Of a stretch of 35,849 nt of DNA, positions 16,656 through 27,800 are shown piece after piece; the stretch's first letter is position 1; each line of letters starts with the position of its first letter. A program made the position numbers and the translations under genes. Source of the stretch: Acetobacteraceae bacterium. Its GTDB lineage: Bacteria > Pseudomonadota > Alphaproteobacteria > Acetobacterales > Acetobacteraceae. Where the stretch lies: positions 1 to 35,849 of the forward strand of contig JASHOA010000016.1 of NCBI GenBank assembly GCA_030041375.1, in the 5' to 3' direction. Below the pieces are notes generated by a model that searched no databases, was not told where the DNA came from, and saw only the letters and a program-made list of their open reading frames with translations.

Positions 16656-19600
16656 ATGGGACGGCCGCGCCGCGGTGAGAACGCTCGGCTGATCGGTGCG
16701 TTCCGGCGTGACCGTGGCGCCCTGCTTGTCACGACCGCCCTGACCGCCGCTGTCGTCACCCTGCTCGCGCTGCCGGCGCGCGGTCAAGTCGCGCCCGATA
16801 CGCAGCCGGCAGGCGGTGTGGTGGTGGCCGGATCCGCGCGCATCGCCGCCACCCCGACAACGACCACGGTCACGCAAAGTTCGGGTCGCGCCGCCGTCAA
16901 CTGGCAAAGCTTCAATGTCGGCTCCGGGGCGACGGTGGATTTCGTCCAGCCGTCGGCGAACGCGGTCACTCTCAACCGCGTGATGGCAGCCGATCCTTCG
17001 CAGATCGCGGGACATATCCAGGCGAATGGCGGCATCGTCATCACGAATCCGGCGGGCGTCGTCTTCGTGCGGGGCTCGGAGGTGAATGCCGCGAGCGTGC
17101 TCGTCTCGGCGCCCGGCATTACGAACCGCAATTTCATGGCCGGACGGATGCAATTCGACATTTCGCCAAAGCCGGGCGCCCGGATCGTCAATGCAGGCCA
17201 GATCACCGTGAAGAGCGCGGGGCTGGCGGCGCTGGTCGCTCCGGAGGTGGTGAATTCGGGCGTGATCACCGCGAAGCTCGGGCACGTCATCCTGGCGGGC
17301 GGGGCGGCGGCCGAAACGCTCGACCTGTATGGGGACGGGCTGGTTTCGCTCGACGTGACGCCGGAGGCGCACGCCACCCGGCTGGCGAACGGGGCGGCGG
17401 CCACGGCGCTCACCACCAACACCGGCACGATCATCGCGAGCGGCGGCACGGTGGAGCTGACCGCCAGTCAGGTCGATGGCCTGGTGCAGAACCTGGTCGA
17501 TGCCGGCGGCACGATTGCCGCGGACAGCGTTGGCACGCATAGCGGAACGATCGCGATCACGGGCATCGGCGGCTCGATCCGCATCCCGGGCACGCTGCTC
17601 GCCGAAGGCAAGGCGCCCGGAACGTCGGGCGGGGCGATTGCGCTCGATGCCACCGGCAGCGTCACGCTAACCAGGAGTGCGACGGTGGACGCCTCCGGGT
17701 CCGCCGGTGGCGGGACGGTTGCGATCGGCACGACGCTGGCGCGTGCCCGCGGCGGGCCCGGCACGGCGGCCACGCTCACGGCGAACTCGGTGAGCATCGC
17801 ACCGCGCGCGCGGATCGCGGCCAGTGCCACGGATGATGGCGACGGCGGGCGGGTCACCGTGCTCAGTCTCGGCGACACCGCCATGTCGGGGACGATCCAG
17901 GCGCGGGGCGGCCGCTTCGGCGGCAATGGTGGCAGCGTCGAGATTTCGGGGGAAAATCTGTCTCTTTCCGGAGGCGTGGATGTCGGTGCGCCGCTCGGCG
18001 TCACGGGCTCGATTCTGCTCGATCCGACCAATCTGACGATCGTCGATAGCGGGGCCGACGACAGCACCGATGTCGGTCCGAACGGTGTTACCTACGATGC
18101 AGGCGGCGCCGACGATACTGTGTCCGCCAGCGCGATCGAGGGCCTGACCGGCAGCATCACCCTGCAGGCGACCAACAGCCTGGAGATCGCGGCCAGCATT
18201 TCGCTCGGCGCGGGCAAGTCCCTCACGCTCGAGGCCGGCAACAACCTGACCATCGATGCGGAAGACCCGACAACCGGTTCCGTTGTGGTCGTCTCGGCGC
18301 CCGGAGATATCGAGATCGACGCCGCCACGTCGATCGCGACCGGCGGGCTGAGCGTGCTGGGGACGGTGATGAGCACAGCCGGCAATCTCAGCCTCAGCGC
18401 CGGAACGGGTGGGATCTCCATCCCCGGCAGCATCAGCGGCGATGCGGTTTCGTTTGATACAACGGGGCCGGTGAACGACTCGGGGGGATCCATTACCGCG
18501 ACCACCCTTTCCGGCACGAGTACCGGCGCCAGCCTCACCGGCAGCAACAACGTCGGAACGCTTGCGACCTTCAATTCGTCGTCTGGCGGAACGTTCGACC
18601 TGGAGAACCAATCTTCGCTCACCGTCACCGGCCAGGTGACAGTTCCGAGCGGCAGCTCGCTGGAAATCGGGGCGGATTCGCTGACGCTCGCGACCGGCAG
18701 CTCGCTGGTTGCGCCGGGGGGAAACGTCGTCCTGAATGGCGGCGCGGGCTCGATCGTCATCAACGGCGGCATCGGCGGCAGCCCCGAGCCCGCCCTGCTG
18801 ACGCTCACCGCAGACGGCCCGATTTTCGGAAAGGGTGGGACCCTTGATGCGACCACACTCTCCGGTTCGAGTGCAGGCGCCAGCCTCACCAACATCAATA
18901 ACAGCGTGAGCACGCTTGCGGGCTTCGATTCATCGACCGGCGGAACATTCAATCTCGAAGACAAATCTCCACTCACCATCACCGGCCAGGTGATCGTTCC
19001 GAGCGGCAGCTTCCTCGCGATCGAAGCGGACACACTTTCGGTCAACGGTGGCGCGCTTCAGGCGCCAAACGGGACCGTTCAGCTCGCGCCCTATAGCAGT
19101 GCCAACGCCGTGACACTGATCGAAAGCGGTACCGTCGGCGCGGGAACGCTCGCCATCACCAAGGCCGATCTCGAAGGTGTCAGCGCATCCGTGCTGCAGA
19201 TCGGTACGTCCGGCGGCGGGCCGATCATCATCGGCAATTCCGGAGACAACATCACGATCCCGACCGCGACGCTCAATCTCGTGAGCAGCTTGGGGGTCAC
19301 CGAGCCCGGCGCGCTCAGCGTCGGGGAACTGATCGGGGACGTCGGCTCCGCCACACTCGACTCGACCTCGAACAGCGTCGGCGCGCTCGGCAATTTCTCC
19401 GATTCCTCTGGCGGGTTCTCGCTCACGGAGGACAAAGGGCAAGTGCTGCTGGTTGCGGGCGACGTCAGCGTGCCGAGCGGCCAGGCGATTGCGCTGACGG
19501 CGGATGGAATCGCGGTCGGTGCGGCCGGTTCGCTGATTGCTTCTGGCGGCACCGTGACGCTCGCTTCCGCGAAGTCTGGCCTCGCACTCGACCTCACGAC

Positions 19601-22600
19601 AGGATCCGCGGTTGCATCGGACGGCACCTTCTCGCTTGGCGACACCACTCCGAACACAGCCGCCATCAACACCGGGAGTACGGGAACGCTGGTGATCGGC
19701 ACCAGCACCGGTGGTGCGATCACCATCAGCGGCGCGATCGGGATGCCGGGAGTCGACCTTCTCGATCTCCTGAGCGGCGGCGCGCTTTCCGAAACGATGG
19801 CCGACAGCCTCAATGTCGGGACGCTCGCGGCAAACGTTGCGAGCGCGACCCTGATCGGCACGCTGAACGTCATCGGCACGCTCGAGGCGGTCACCGCAAC
19901 CGGCGGGTTCAGCCTGACGGACACGGAGAACCTGGCGCTCGCCGGTCTTCTCAAGGCCGACACCAATACCGTGCAATTGATCGATCCGGGCTTTGCGATC
20001 ACCGAATCGGGTGGCCGCATCACCGCCGGCACACTGACCGGCAGCGCTGCATCCGCCGTTCTCACCGATGCCAATAACGTTGGCACGCTGGGTGCGTTTG
20101 CCGCCTCGAGCGGTGGGTTCTCCCTGGTCGAAGCGCAGGGGCAGGCTCTGCTGGTCACGGATATCGTCAGCGTGCCGAGCGGTCAGACGATTGCACTGAC
20201 GGCGGACGGTATTGCGCTCGGCTCGGGCGGCTCGCTCTCTGCCGCCGGTGCAACGGTCACGCTTGCCCCCGCCACGTCGGGCCTCGCGCTCGATGTGACC
20301 ACCGGCCTCGCCAGCGCCCAGCCTGGAACCTTCTCGCTCGGCGACACGACCCCGAACACCGCGGCGATCAGCGCCGGAACCGTTGTCGTCTCAAACGTTC
20401 TCGTCGGGGCCGGCAATGATGGAGCCATCACGGTCAGCGGCAGCATTGCCCTGCCGGCCACGACCGACCTCGATATCCTCAGCGGGGGCGCGCTTTCCGA
20501 AACGACGGCCGATAGTCTCAGCGTCGGCACGCTCGCGGCAGACGTTCAGAGCGCGAGCCTGATCGGCAACAACGCCATCGGCACGCTCGACGCGGTCGCG
20601 GCGACCGGTGGCTTCAGTCTGACGGACACGGAAGACCTGACGCTCGCCGGTCTTCTCAAGACCGACACCAATACCGTGCAATTGAACGATCCGGGCTTCG
20701 CGATCACCGAGCAGGGCGGCAGCATCACCGCCGGCACACTGACCGGCAGCGCTGCATCCGCAACGTTTGCCGACGCCAACAATATCGGTGCGCTCGGCGC
20801 CTTTGCCGTCTCGGAGAGCGGATTTACCCTGGCGGAAGCAGCCGGCCAGGACCTCCTGGTCACGGGTGTCGTCAGCGTGCCGGGCGGCCAGGTGCTGGCG
20901 CTCACGGCGGACGGCCTCGCGATCGGTCCGACCGGCTCGCTGTCTGCCGCCGGCGCAACGGTCACACTTGCCGCCGCCACGCCGGGCCTCGCGCTCGATC
21001 TCACTACCGGAGCCGGTGTCGCCAGTCTCGGAACCTTTTCGCTCGGACCGACCGCAGGCAGCGCTGCCGCGACCGCAGGAACGCTCACGATCGGCACCAA
21101 CACCGGTGGTGCGATCACCATCAGCGGCGCGATCGGGATGCCGGATATCGGTCTGCTCGATCTTATGAGCAACGCCACCACGGGTATCGTTTCCGAGGGA
21201 ACGGCTGACAGCCTTAGTGTCGGCACGCTCGCGGCAGACGTTGCGAGTGCGAGCCTGATCGGCAACAACGGCATCGGCACGCTCGGCAACGTCTCTGCAA
21301 CGGGCGGCGGATTCTCTCTTGTGGAAGCGGCCGGGCAGATGCTCTCCGTCACCGGTGCGGTCAGCGTGCCAGTCGGTCAGACCATCGCGCTCACGATGGA
21401 CGGATTTGGGATCCTCGGCGGATCTTTGAACGCGGCGGGCGGAACCGTGAAACTGACGCCAGCCAGTGCCAACCTTCCGATCGCCCTCATCGGTTCGGGG
21501 AAAGGGAGCGCCAACACGCTTTCCATCAATGACCCGGACCTCGGCCTCATCTCGGCATCGACCCTGCAAATCGGTTCTGCAACCGCAGGCGCGATCCTCA
21601 TCGGCAACCCGGGCGACCTCATCACCGTCCCGGGTGTCACGATGCTTCTTCTCGAGAGCGCGTCAGATGTCACCGAAAACGGTGCGCTCAGCATTACGGA
21701 ACTGCGGGGCGCAGTCGCTTCCGCCACGCTCGATTCTACCGCCAACACGATCGCCGTGCTGGGCGGGTTCTCCAATTCGAGTGGCGGGTTCTCGCTTGCG
21801 GAAACCCAAGGCCAGGCGCTGCTCGTCTCCGGCGCGGTCAGCGTGCCGAACGGCAACACCATTGCGCTGACGGCGGACGGTATCGCGCTCGGTTCGTCGG
21901 GCTCCTTGATGGCCACCGGCGGTACCGTGGCCCTTGCTTCTGCCGGTTCGGGCCTCGCGCTCGACCTTGTCACCGGACTTGGTGCGGCCTCTGTCGGCAC
22001 TTTTTCGCTTGGCGACGCCAGCCCCGATACCGCCGCGATCAGCGCCGGAACGGTCATCATCGGCGACGCAAACGGCGGGGCGATCACGATCACCGGCCCG
22101 ATCGATATGCCGGATATCGGGCTCCTCGATCTTTTGAGCGGCGGGGCTGTTTCCGAAACGACGGCCACCGACAATTTCAGCGTCGGCACGCTCGCAGCAA
22201 ACGTTGCCAGTGCGAACCTGATCGGGAACAACCACGTCGGCACTCTTGACGACATCACCGCATCGGGCGGCTTCACGCTGACCGACGCGAACGGACTGGC
22301 CATTTCCGGGGTGGTCGATACCGGCGCGGGCGCGATCGATCTCACGGCCGGCGGTAGCATTGCGGAGATCGGCAGCGGCACACTGATCGGGGCTGAGCTT
22401 CTCGGGTTCGCCGGCGGCGGTACCGCCGCCGGCACTGCGGGTGTCGCCTCCTTCGCCAACACCAACACGCTCGCGTCTCTCGGCAACTTCACCGCCCTCG
22501 GCGGCTTCACCCTGGCCGATGCCGGCGACCTCGCGCTGATCGGCGCGCTCGACGCCCGCGTGGCGAATGTCGTGCTGACCGGAGGCGCGACCGTCACCGA

Positions 22601-24809
22601 ACCCTCCGGCAGCATCACCGCGACGACGCTTTCGGGCACGCTTGCCTCCGCCGCCCTCGACGGGGCCAACAGCATCACCGATCTCGCGAACTTCTCGGCG
22701 GCGGGCGGTTTCAGCCTGACGGATCTCGAGCCGCTCACCCTGACCGGCCCGGTGAGCGCGGGAAGCGGCGAGGCGGCCTTCACGCTCGGCGGCAGCCTCG
22801 TTCAGACGACCGTCGGGGTCCTCACCGCCGGCACCCTCGCCGGCAGCGCCAGCCTGATCGATCTCACGGATCCCACCAACCAGATTGCCTCGCTCAGCGC
22901 GATCAGTGCCCCGGGCGGCCTCACCATCACGACCGCGACCGACCTCGCCATTGGCGGCCTCGTCAACACCTCGTCGGCGCCGGTGGTCCTGAAAGTCGGC
23001 GGCGCCATCGACGAGATTCCCGGGGGCACGGTGAGCGGCGGCGCGCTGACCGGCTCGGCGAGCGCGGCCAGCTTTGCCAACATCAACACGATCGGCGAAC
23101 TCGGCAACTTCACCGCACCGGGCGGCTTTACGTTCGATAATGCGGGCGACCTGCCCATAGCCGGCCTGCTCGATGCCGGCCCGGCCACCGCGAGCCTCGT
23201 CGCCGGGGGCTCGCTCTTCGAGACGACGGCCACGCTCCTCGGCGAAACCACGGCCGGGGCGATCACCGCCGGCACTCTGACCGGCAGCGCCGGCAGTGTC
23301 ACGCTCGGCGCCACCGCGAACCTGATTGCCGACCTCGGCTCGTTCAGCGCCGGTGCGTTCGACCTGACGGACGGGGAAAATCTCGCTGTTGCGGGCGCCG
23401 TGGCCGGGGATCCGATCAACCTCGTGGTGAACGGCAACCTGGCGATCGGCGGCGCCGCCGGGGCAGGGATGCTGACGAGCGCCGGGCCGGTTTTCCTCAC
23501 CGTCAGTGGCGCCATCACGGAGCCCAACGGGGCCATCGATGCCGCGAGCCTTTCCGGAAGCTCGGCGTCGGCGAGCCTCGGCGGCGCCAACCAAGTGCCG
23601 GTGCTGGGGGTTTTCAGCAGCACAGGATCGTTCCTCTTCAACGCCGACGAGCCGACGCTGACGGTCAACGGGCCGGTCTCGGCCGGTTCGGCGAGCCTTG
23701 CCTCCACGGGCAGCCTTGTGCTCGCCGGGCTGGTCTCGAGCGGCAGCGCAACGCTTTCCGCGGGCGGGTCCATCAGCGAGCCAGGCGGGGCGATCTCGGC
23801 CGGAACCCTGGCCGGGGCGGCGGCGAGTGCTGCGCTCACGGCAACCAACACCATCGACACGCTTGGTTCCTTCAGCACATCGGGAACGTTCCTTCTTGCC
23901 GACTCCGCGCCGCTCGCGGTGGCGGGGCCGGTTAGTGCCCCGTTCCTTGGCATCAGCGATCCCGCTTCCATCAGCTTCACCGGTTCGACTAATGTCGGCA
24001 CCCTCAGCGTCACGGCGGGGGGAAGCATTACCGAACCCGGTGGGATCGTCGTCGCCAGCCTCCTGGAGGGCAGTGCCGCCGGTCTTGCCCAGTTCGGGCC
24101 GGACGCTCCGGCGGGCAGTGCCAGCATCACCACGCTTGGGCCGTTCAGCGTTGCCGCCGGTTCTTTCACCTTGACGGATTCGCTGCCACTTGTGATCACG
24201 GGGCCGCTGGATGCGAATTATTTCGCGATTACGGCGCCCGGCAGCATCGTGCTTTCGAACGTAACGATCACCACCCTCGGGCTTCCTGTCGCCGAACAGT
24301 CGGCCACCGCCCCCACGCGCCCGGGCAGCTTCTTCAGCGTGACGACACCCGGCGGAAGGTTCCTCGAGCTTGGCCGCACGACGATCGATCCCGGGGGCGG
24401 GACGAACACGGTTCGCATTCAGCTCAACCCGGCAGGAGGGTTGATCAGCTTCGCGGACCTGGTGGCGCCGAACACGACGCTGATCCTCGATACCGGCGCC
24501 GGCACCGCGGTCGGCACGATCGACCTCGGCGCGCTGATCGTGATCGGCAATCTCGGCAGTTCCACGCTCGATGGCACGGTTGCGAACCTCTCCGGCCTCG
24601 TCGCCTCCAGCAAGGCGACGATCAGTCCGTTCCAGAGCCCGCGCTACCGCCTGAACTCTTGCCCGCTGATGTCGGTCAATTGCATCTTCATCGCGCCGGA
24701 ACAGGTACCGCAGGGCAATCCTCTGTCGAACATCGCGATCGTCAGCGCGCCGCCGACCCGGCGTGAAATCGACCTTCTGCTGCCCAACGTGGCCGCACAG
24801 GACTATTAG
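16656..24809 (+). CDS. Giant filamentous-haemagglutinin-like exoprotein (TPS domain, repeat-rich)
   Basis: About 2717 residues, predicted to be secreted. A basic N-region and hydrophobic segment (about 21-40), then A-R-G-Q, form a signal peptide. Residues about 45-170 are a TPS/haemagglutination-activity domain (V-N-W-Q-S-F-N-V-G, V-T-L-N-R-V, G-H-I-Q-A-N-G-G, I-T-N-P-A-G-V-V-F). The rest is Gly/Ala/Ser/Thr/Leu-rich beta-helix sequence built from diverged modules: pairs 117 residues apart near 18500 and 18850, a roughly 235-residue period between 19300 and 21300, and a larger unit repeated 791 residues apart. The C-terminal 60 residues differ, with two close cysteines (N-S-C-P-L-M-S-V-N-C-I). 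Such exoproteins normally need a TpsB (FhaC-type) outer-membrane partner, which is not in the window. Start ATG at 16656, preceded by AAGGAAG. It ends 2 nt before the CHAT gene. Confidence 0.88.
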   Translation: MGRPRRGENARLIGAFRRDRGALLVTTALTAAVVTLLALPARGQVAPDTQPAGGVVVAGSARIAATPTTTTVTQSSGRAAVNWQSFNVGSGATVDFVQPSANAVTLNRVMAADPSQIAGHIQANGGIVITNPAGVVFVRGSEVNAASVLVSAPGITNRNFMAGRMQFDISPKPGARIVNAGQITVKSAGLAALVAPEVVNSGVITAKLGHVILAGGAAAETLDLYGDGLVSLDVTPEAHATRLANGAAATALTTNTGTIIASGGTVELTASQVDGLVQNLVDAGGTIAADSVGTHSGTIAITGIGGSIRIPGTLLAEGKAPGTSGGAIALDATGSVTLTRSATVDASGSAGGGTVAIGTTLARARGGPGTAATLTANSVSIAPRARIAASATDDGDGGRVTVLSLGDTAMSGTIQARGGRFGGNGGSVEISGENLSLSGGVDVGAPLGVTGSILLDPTNLTIVDSGADDSTDVGPNGVTYDAGGADDTVSASAIEGLTGSITLQATNSLEIAASISLGAGKSLTLEAGNNLTIDAEDPTTGSVVVVSAPGDIEIDAATSIATGGLSVLGTVMSTAGNLSLSAGTGGISIPGSISGDAVSFDTTGPVNDSGGSITATTLSGTSTGASLTGSNNVGTLATFNSSSGGTFDLENQSSLTVTGQVTVPSGSSLEIGADSLTLATGSSLVAPGGNVVLNGGAGSIVINGGIGGSPEPALLTLTADGPIFGKGGTLDATTLSGSSAGASLTNINNSVSTLAGFDSSTGGTFNLEDKSPLTITGQVIVPSGSFLAIEADTLSVNGGALQAPNGTVQLAPYSSANAVTLIESGTVGAGTLAITKADLEGVSASVLQIGTSGGGPIIIGNSGDNITIPTATLNLVSSLGVTEPGALSVGELIGDVGSATLDSTSNSVGALGNFSDSSGGFSLTEDKGQVLLVAGDVSVPSGQAIALTADGIAVGAAGSLIASGGTVTLASAKSGLALDLTTGSAVASDGTFSLGDTTPNTAAINTGSTGTLVIGTSTGGAITISGAIGMPGVDLLDLLSGGALSETMADSLNVGTLAANVASATLIGTLNVIGTLEAVTATGGFSLTDTENLALAGLLKADTNTVQLIDPGFAITESGGRITAGTLTGSAASAVLTDANNVGTLGAFAASSGGFSLVEAQGQALLVTDIVSVPSGQTIALTADGIALGSGGSLSAAGATVTLAPATSGLALDVTTGLASAQPGTFSLGDTTPNTAAISAGTVVVSNVLVGAGNDGAITVSGSIALPATTDLDILSGGALSETTADSLSVGTLAADVQSASLIGNNAIGTLDAVAATGGFSLTDTEDLTLAGLLKTDTNTVQLNDPGFAITEQGGSITAGTLTGSAASATFADANNIGALGAFAVSESGFTLAEAAGQDLLVTGVVSVPGGQVLALTADGLAIGPTGSLSAAGATVTLAAATPGLALDLTTGAGVASLGTFSLGPTAGSAAATAGTLTIGTNTGGAITISGAIGMPDIGLLDLMSNATTGIVSEGTADSLSVGTLAADVASASLIGNNGIGTLGNVSATGGGFSLVEAAGQMLSVTGAVSVPVGQTIALTMDGFGILGGSLNAAGGTVKLTPASANLPIALIGSGKGSANTLSINDPDLGLISASTLQIGSATAGAILIGNPGDLITVPGVTMLLLESASDVTENGALSITELRGAVASATLDSTANTIAVLGGFSNSSGGFSLAETQGQALLVSGAVSVPNGNTIALTADGIALGSSGSLMATGGTVALASAGSGLALDLVTGLGAASVGTFSLGDASPDTAAISAGTVIIGDANGGAITITGPIDMPDIGLLDLLSGGAVSETTATDNFSVGTLAANVASANLIGNNHVGTLDDITASGGFTLTDANGLAISGVVDTGAGAIDLTAGGSIAEIGSGTLIGAELLGFAGGGTAAGTAGVASFANTNTLASLGNFTALGGFTLADAGDLALIGALDARVANVVLTGGATVTEPSGSITATTLSGTLASAALDGANSITDLANFSAAGGFSLTDLEPLTLTGPVSAGSGEAAFTLGGSLVQTTVGVLTAGTLAGSASLIDLTDPTNQIASLSAISAPGGLTITTATDLAIGGLVNTSSAPVVLKVGGAIDEIPGGTVSGGALTGSASAASFANINTIGELGNFTAPGGFTFDNAGDLPIAGLLDAGPATASLVAGGSLFETTATLLGETTAGAITAGTLTGSAGSVTLGATANLIADLGSFSAGAFDLTDGENLAVAGAVAGDPINLVVNGNLAIGGAAGAGMLTSAGPVFLTVSGAITEPNGAIDAASLSGSSASASLGGANQVPVLGVFSSTGSFLFNADEPTLTVNGPVSAGSASLASTGSLVLAGLVSSGSATLSAGGSISEPGGAISAGTLAGAAASAALTATNTIDTLGSFSTSGTFLLADSAPLAVAGPVSAPFLGISDPASISFTGSTNVGTLSVTAGGSITEPGGIVVASLLEGSAAGLAQFGPDAPAGSASITTLGPFSVAAGSFTLTDSLPLVITGPLDANYFAITAPGSIVLSNVTITTLGLPVAEQSATAPTRPGSFFSVTTPGGRFLELGRTTIDPGGGTNTVRIQLNPAGGLISFADLVAPNTTLILDTGAGTAVGTIDLGALIVIGNLGSSTLDGTVANLSGLVASSKATISPFQSPRYRLNSCPLMSVNCIFIAPEQVPQGNPLSNIAIVSAPPTRREIDLLLPNVAAQDY

Positions 24810-24811
24810 CC

Positions 24812-27800
24812 ATGCAGAGGCTCTTCCTCCTTCTTTTCCTCGCCCTCCTGGCCGGGTGTGCGGTGCCGCCGTCCTCCGCCTATGAGCAAGGCTCGCAGGC
24901 GGAGGGCCGCGCTCAGGGGGCCGCGGTTCTCGGCAAGAACACCGCGGGCGAGACCTGTACCAGCCAGCCGGCGGGCGGCGCCGGCAGTGCTCAGTCGGTT
25001 GCGATCTATTGCGGCACCTGGGACCAGCCGAGTGCCGAGGTGACGCAAGGCCCGGCGGCGAGCACGGCTGACCTGACGCACCTGGCAACCGGCAGCGCAT
25101 GGCGCGCCGGGATCGACACCCGGTTCGCCTGTGGCGCGCCCGAATCCACCACCATCGCGGGCGGTGCGCCGGCGGTGCTGCTCTCCTGCACGCGGCGGAT
25201 GGGTGGCTGGCCGCAAGTGGCGCTGGTGGCGCTGGCCGGCGGTTCGGCCTGGTACGCCGACGGGGTGGGTCCGGCATTGCCGGTGATCGAGCGCGCGGTC
25301 GGCGTTCTTTCCGGCACCGTCTCGGCGGAGACTGCTGCCGGGGCGGAGACCTCGGGTGCGGAAGCGCTGATGGCGCGGCGGCTCGCGGCCCAGGCCTTCA
25401 GCTCTGGTGACATCGGGGAGTACCAGGCGCTGATGGCCGCCGGCACGCGGGCCAACCTGGCGGAAAGCTTTGCCGCCGCCGAGCAGGCCTTCCGCGCGGC
25501 GCTCGCGTTGCAGGAAAAGGCGCTCGGTGCGAACAACCCGAACACCGTGACGGCGCTCACGCTGCTCGCGCTCCAGCTTTCCAACCAGGGGCAGTTCTCG
25601 CAGGCCGAGCGGCTGTTCGCGCGCGCCGCCGTGCTCGCGCCCAAAGCCGCCGATCCGGCTGCCGGGGCCCGGCTTCTGCATGCCGAGGGGCTCAACGCCT
25701 TGAACCAGGGGAAGAACGAGGAGGCGCTGAAGCTGCTCGGGCAGGCGGAAGCCTCCTATACCGCATTGGTGCCGGCTGCGGTGTTGAACGCCCGGCCGGA
25801 GCCGGCGAGTGCGAGCCGATTCGCAAGTCTCGGGCTCGATTTTGGCGGTGCGCTGGCCAGCAACCTGACATCGCGCCTTTCCGCCGATACCCTGCTGATC
25901 AATCCGATTACCCAGTCGGCGCTGCTGGGCGTGATCGAGACCCGGCGTTACGAGGCGGTGGCTCTGAGACTGCTGGGGCGGGATGCGGAAAGCGCCGCGA
26001 TGGTGCAATCCGCCGTAGAGCTGGCAACAGCCAACGGCATGACGATGCCAATCCTCTCGGCGCGCCTGGCGCGCACCGCCGGTGCCGCCGCCGCTTCCGG
26101 GGACCAGCAGGCCGAAGCTGCCTCGCTCCTGGCGCGCTCGGCCGGCGATTTCAATCTTTCCTTGCCCAATACCACACCGGTGGCGGAGACCGAACTCCTG
26201 CAAGCCGCGGCGCTGGCCCGACAGGGCCGCAAGGATGCGGCGCTCGGCGTATGTCGCAGCGCGGTCGGCCTGCTGGAAGCCCTCAACAGCGGCACCCGGC
26301 CGGAGCTGATCGCACCCTGCCTGGCCGTGTATGCCCATGCGGCCGAACGCGAGCCGGCCAAGCGCGACGCCCTGTTCGGGGAAATGTTCGAGGCATCGCA
26401 ACTCGGCCAGGGCAGCATCACCAGCCGCCAGATCGCCGAAGCGGCGGCACGGCTGGCGGTGAATGCCAAGGACCCGAAAGTGGCGGGCGCCATCCGCGAA
26501 AAGCAGGATGCGGCCAATGCGCTCTCCGATCTCTATCGCGAGCGGGATATTCTGGCCGCGCAGCAGCAGAATCCGAACGCGCTCAACCAACCTGCGATCA
26601 CCACCAGCCCGGCGGAACTCGAGAAAGAGATTTCCGCGGCGCGCGCGCGCCTGGCCGAGGCCGACCAGACCTTGCAGGCGGCGGCGCCCAATTACGGCCA
26701 GCTCGTGCAGCAGGTGGTCACGGCGAAAGAGGTGCTTGACGCTCTCGCCCCCGGTGAGGCGTTCGCCGAGATCGCGCTCGACCCGACCGGCGGCTACGTG
26801 TTCGTGCTGGCGAATGGCCGGATCAGCGCTGCTCCGGTGGCGGCGGGCGAGGCGGCGATGGGCAAGCTCGTGGAGACGCTTCGCGCCAGCATCGAGCCCG
26901 ACGAGCAGGGCCAGTTGCCGATCTTCGATACCAAGGCCGCCTACCAGATCTATGCCGATACGCTGGGCCGGCTCGCCCCCGATCTTGCCGGCGCTCATAC
27001 GCTCGTCGTCGCGCCATCGGGGCCGCTGCTGGCGATACCCTTCGGCGTCCTGCTGACCGGTCCCGCGAGCCCGCAGAATCTCGGCGCCGCTCCCTGGTTG
27101 TTGCGGAAATTCGTCATTACCCACGTGCCGGCGGCGGCCAATTTCGTCTCGCTCGCGCGCATCCCCGAAACCACCCGCACGAGCGTGCCGTGGTTCGGCT
27201 TCGGCGACTTCATCCCGGTCAGCCTGGCGCAGGCTGAACAGACCTTCCCCGGCGCGACGTGCAAAGACAGCGCGCAGCTCTTTTCCGAACTGCCCCCGCT
27301 GCCCTCTGCCATGCGCGAACTGACGGCCGCGCGCGAACTGCTCGGCGCTTCCCCGGACGATCAGCTGCTGGGGCGCAATTTTACGGTTCCGGCGGTGACA
27401 CGGGCCGAGCTTTCCGACGTGCGGGTGCTGCATTTCGCAACCCACGCGATCCTGCCGACGGACCTTACCTGCCAGAGCGAACCCGCCATCGTCACTTCGG
27501 CTCCGGCGGGTGCGAAGAGCGCGGCCGATGCGCTGCTGACCTCGTCGGACATCATGCAGCTCAATCTCGATGCCAACGTGGTGATCCTTTCGGCCTGCAA
27601 CACCGGCGGTGCCGGCGGCAGGACGGCGGGGGAAAGTCTCTCGGGGCTGGCCCGCGCCTTCTTCTTCGCCGGTGCCCGCTCGCTGATGGTGACGCACTGG
27701 TCGGTGAACGACCAGGCTGCTGCCTATCTCGTTGCCTCGACGCTCGCTGCCTACCGCAACGGCGGCAGCATCGCGGCCGCGCTGCGCACGGCGGAACTCG

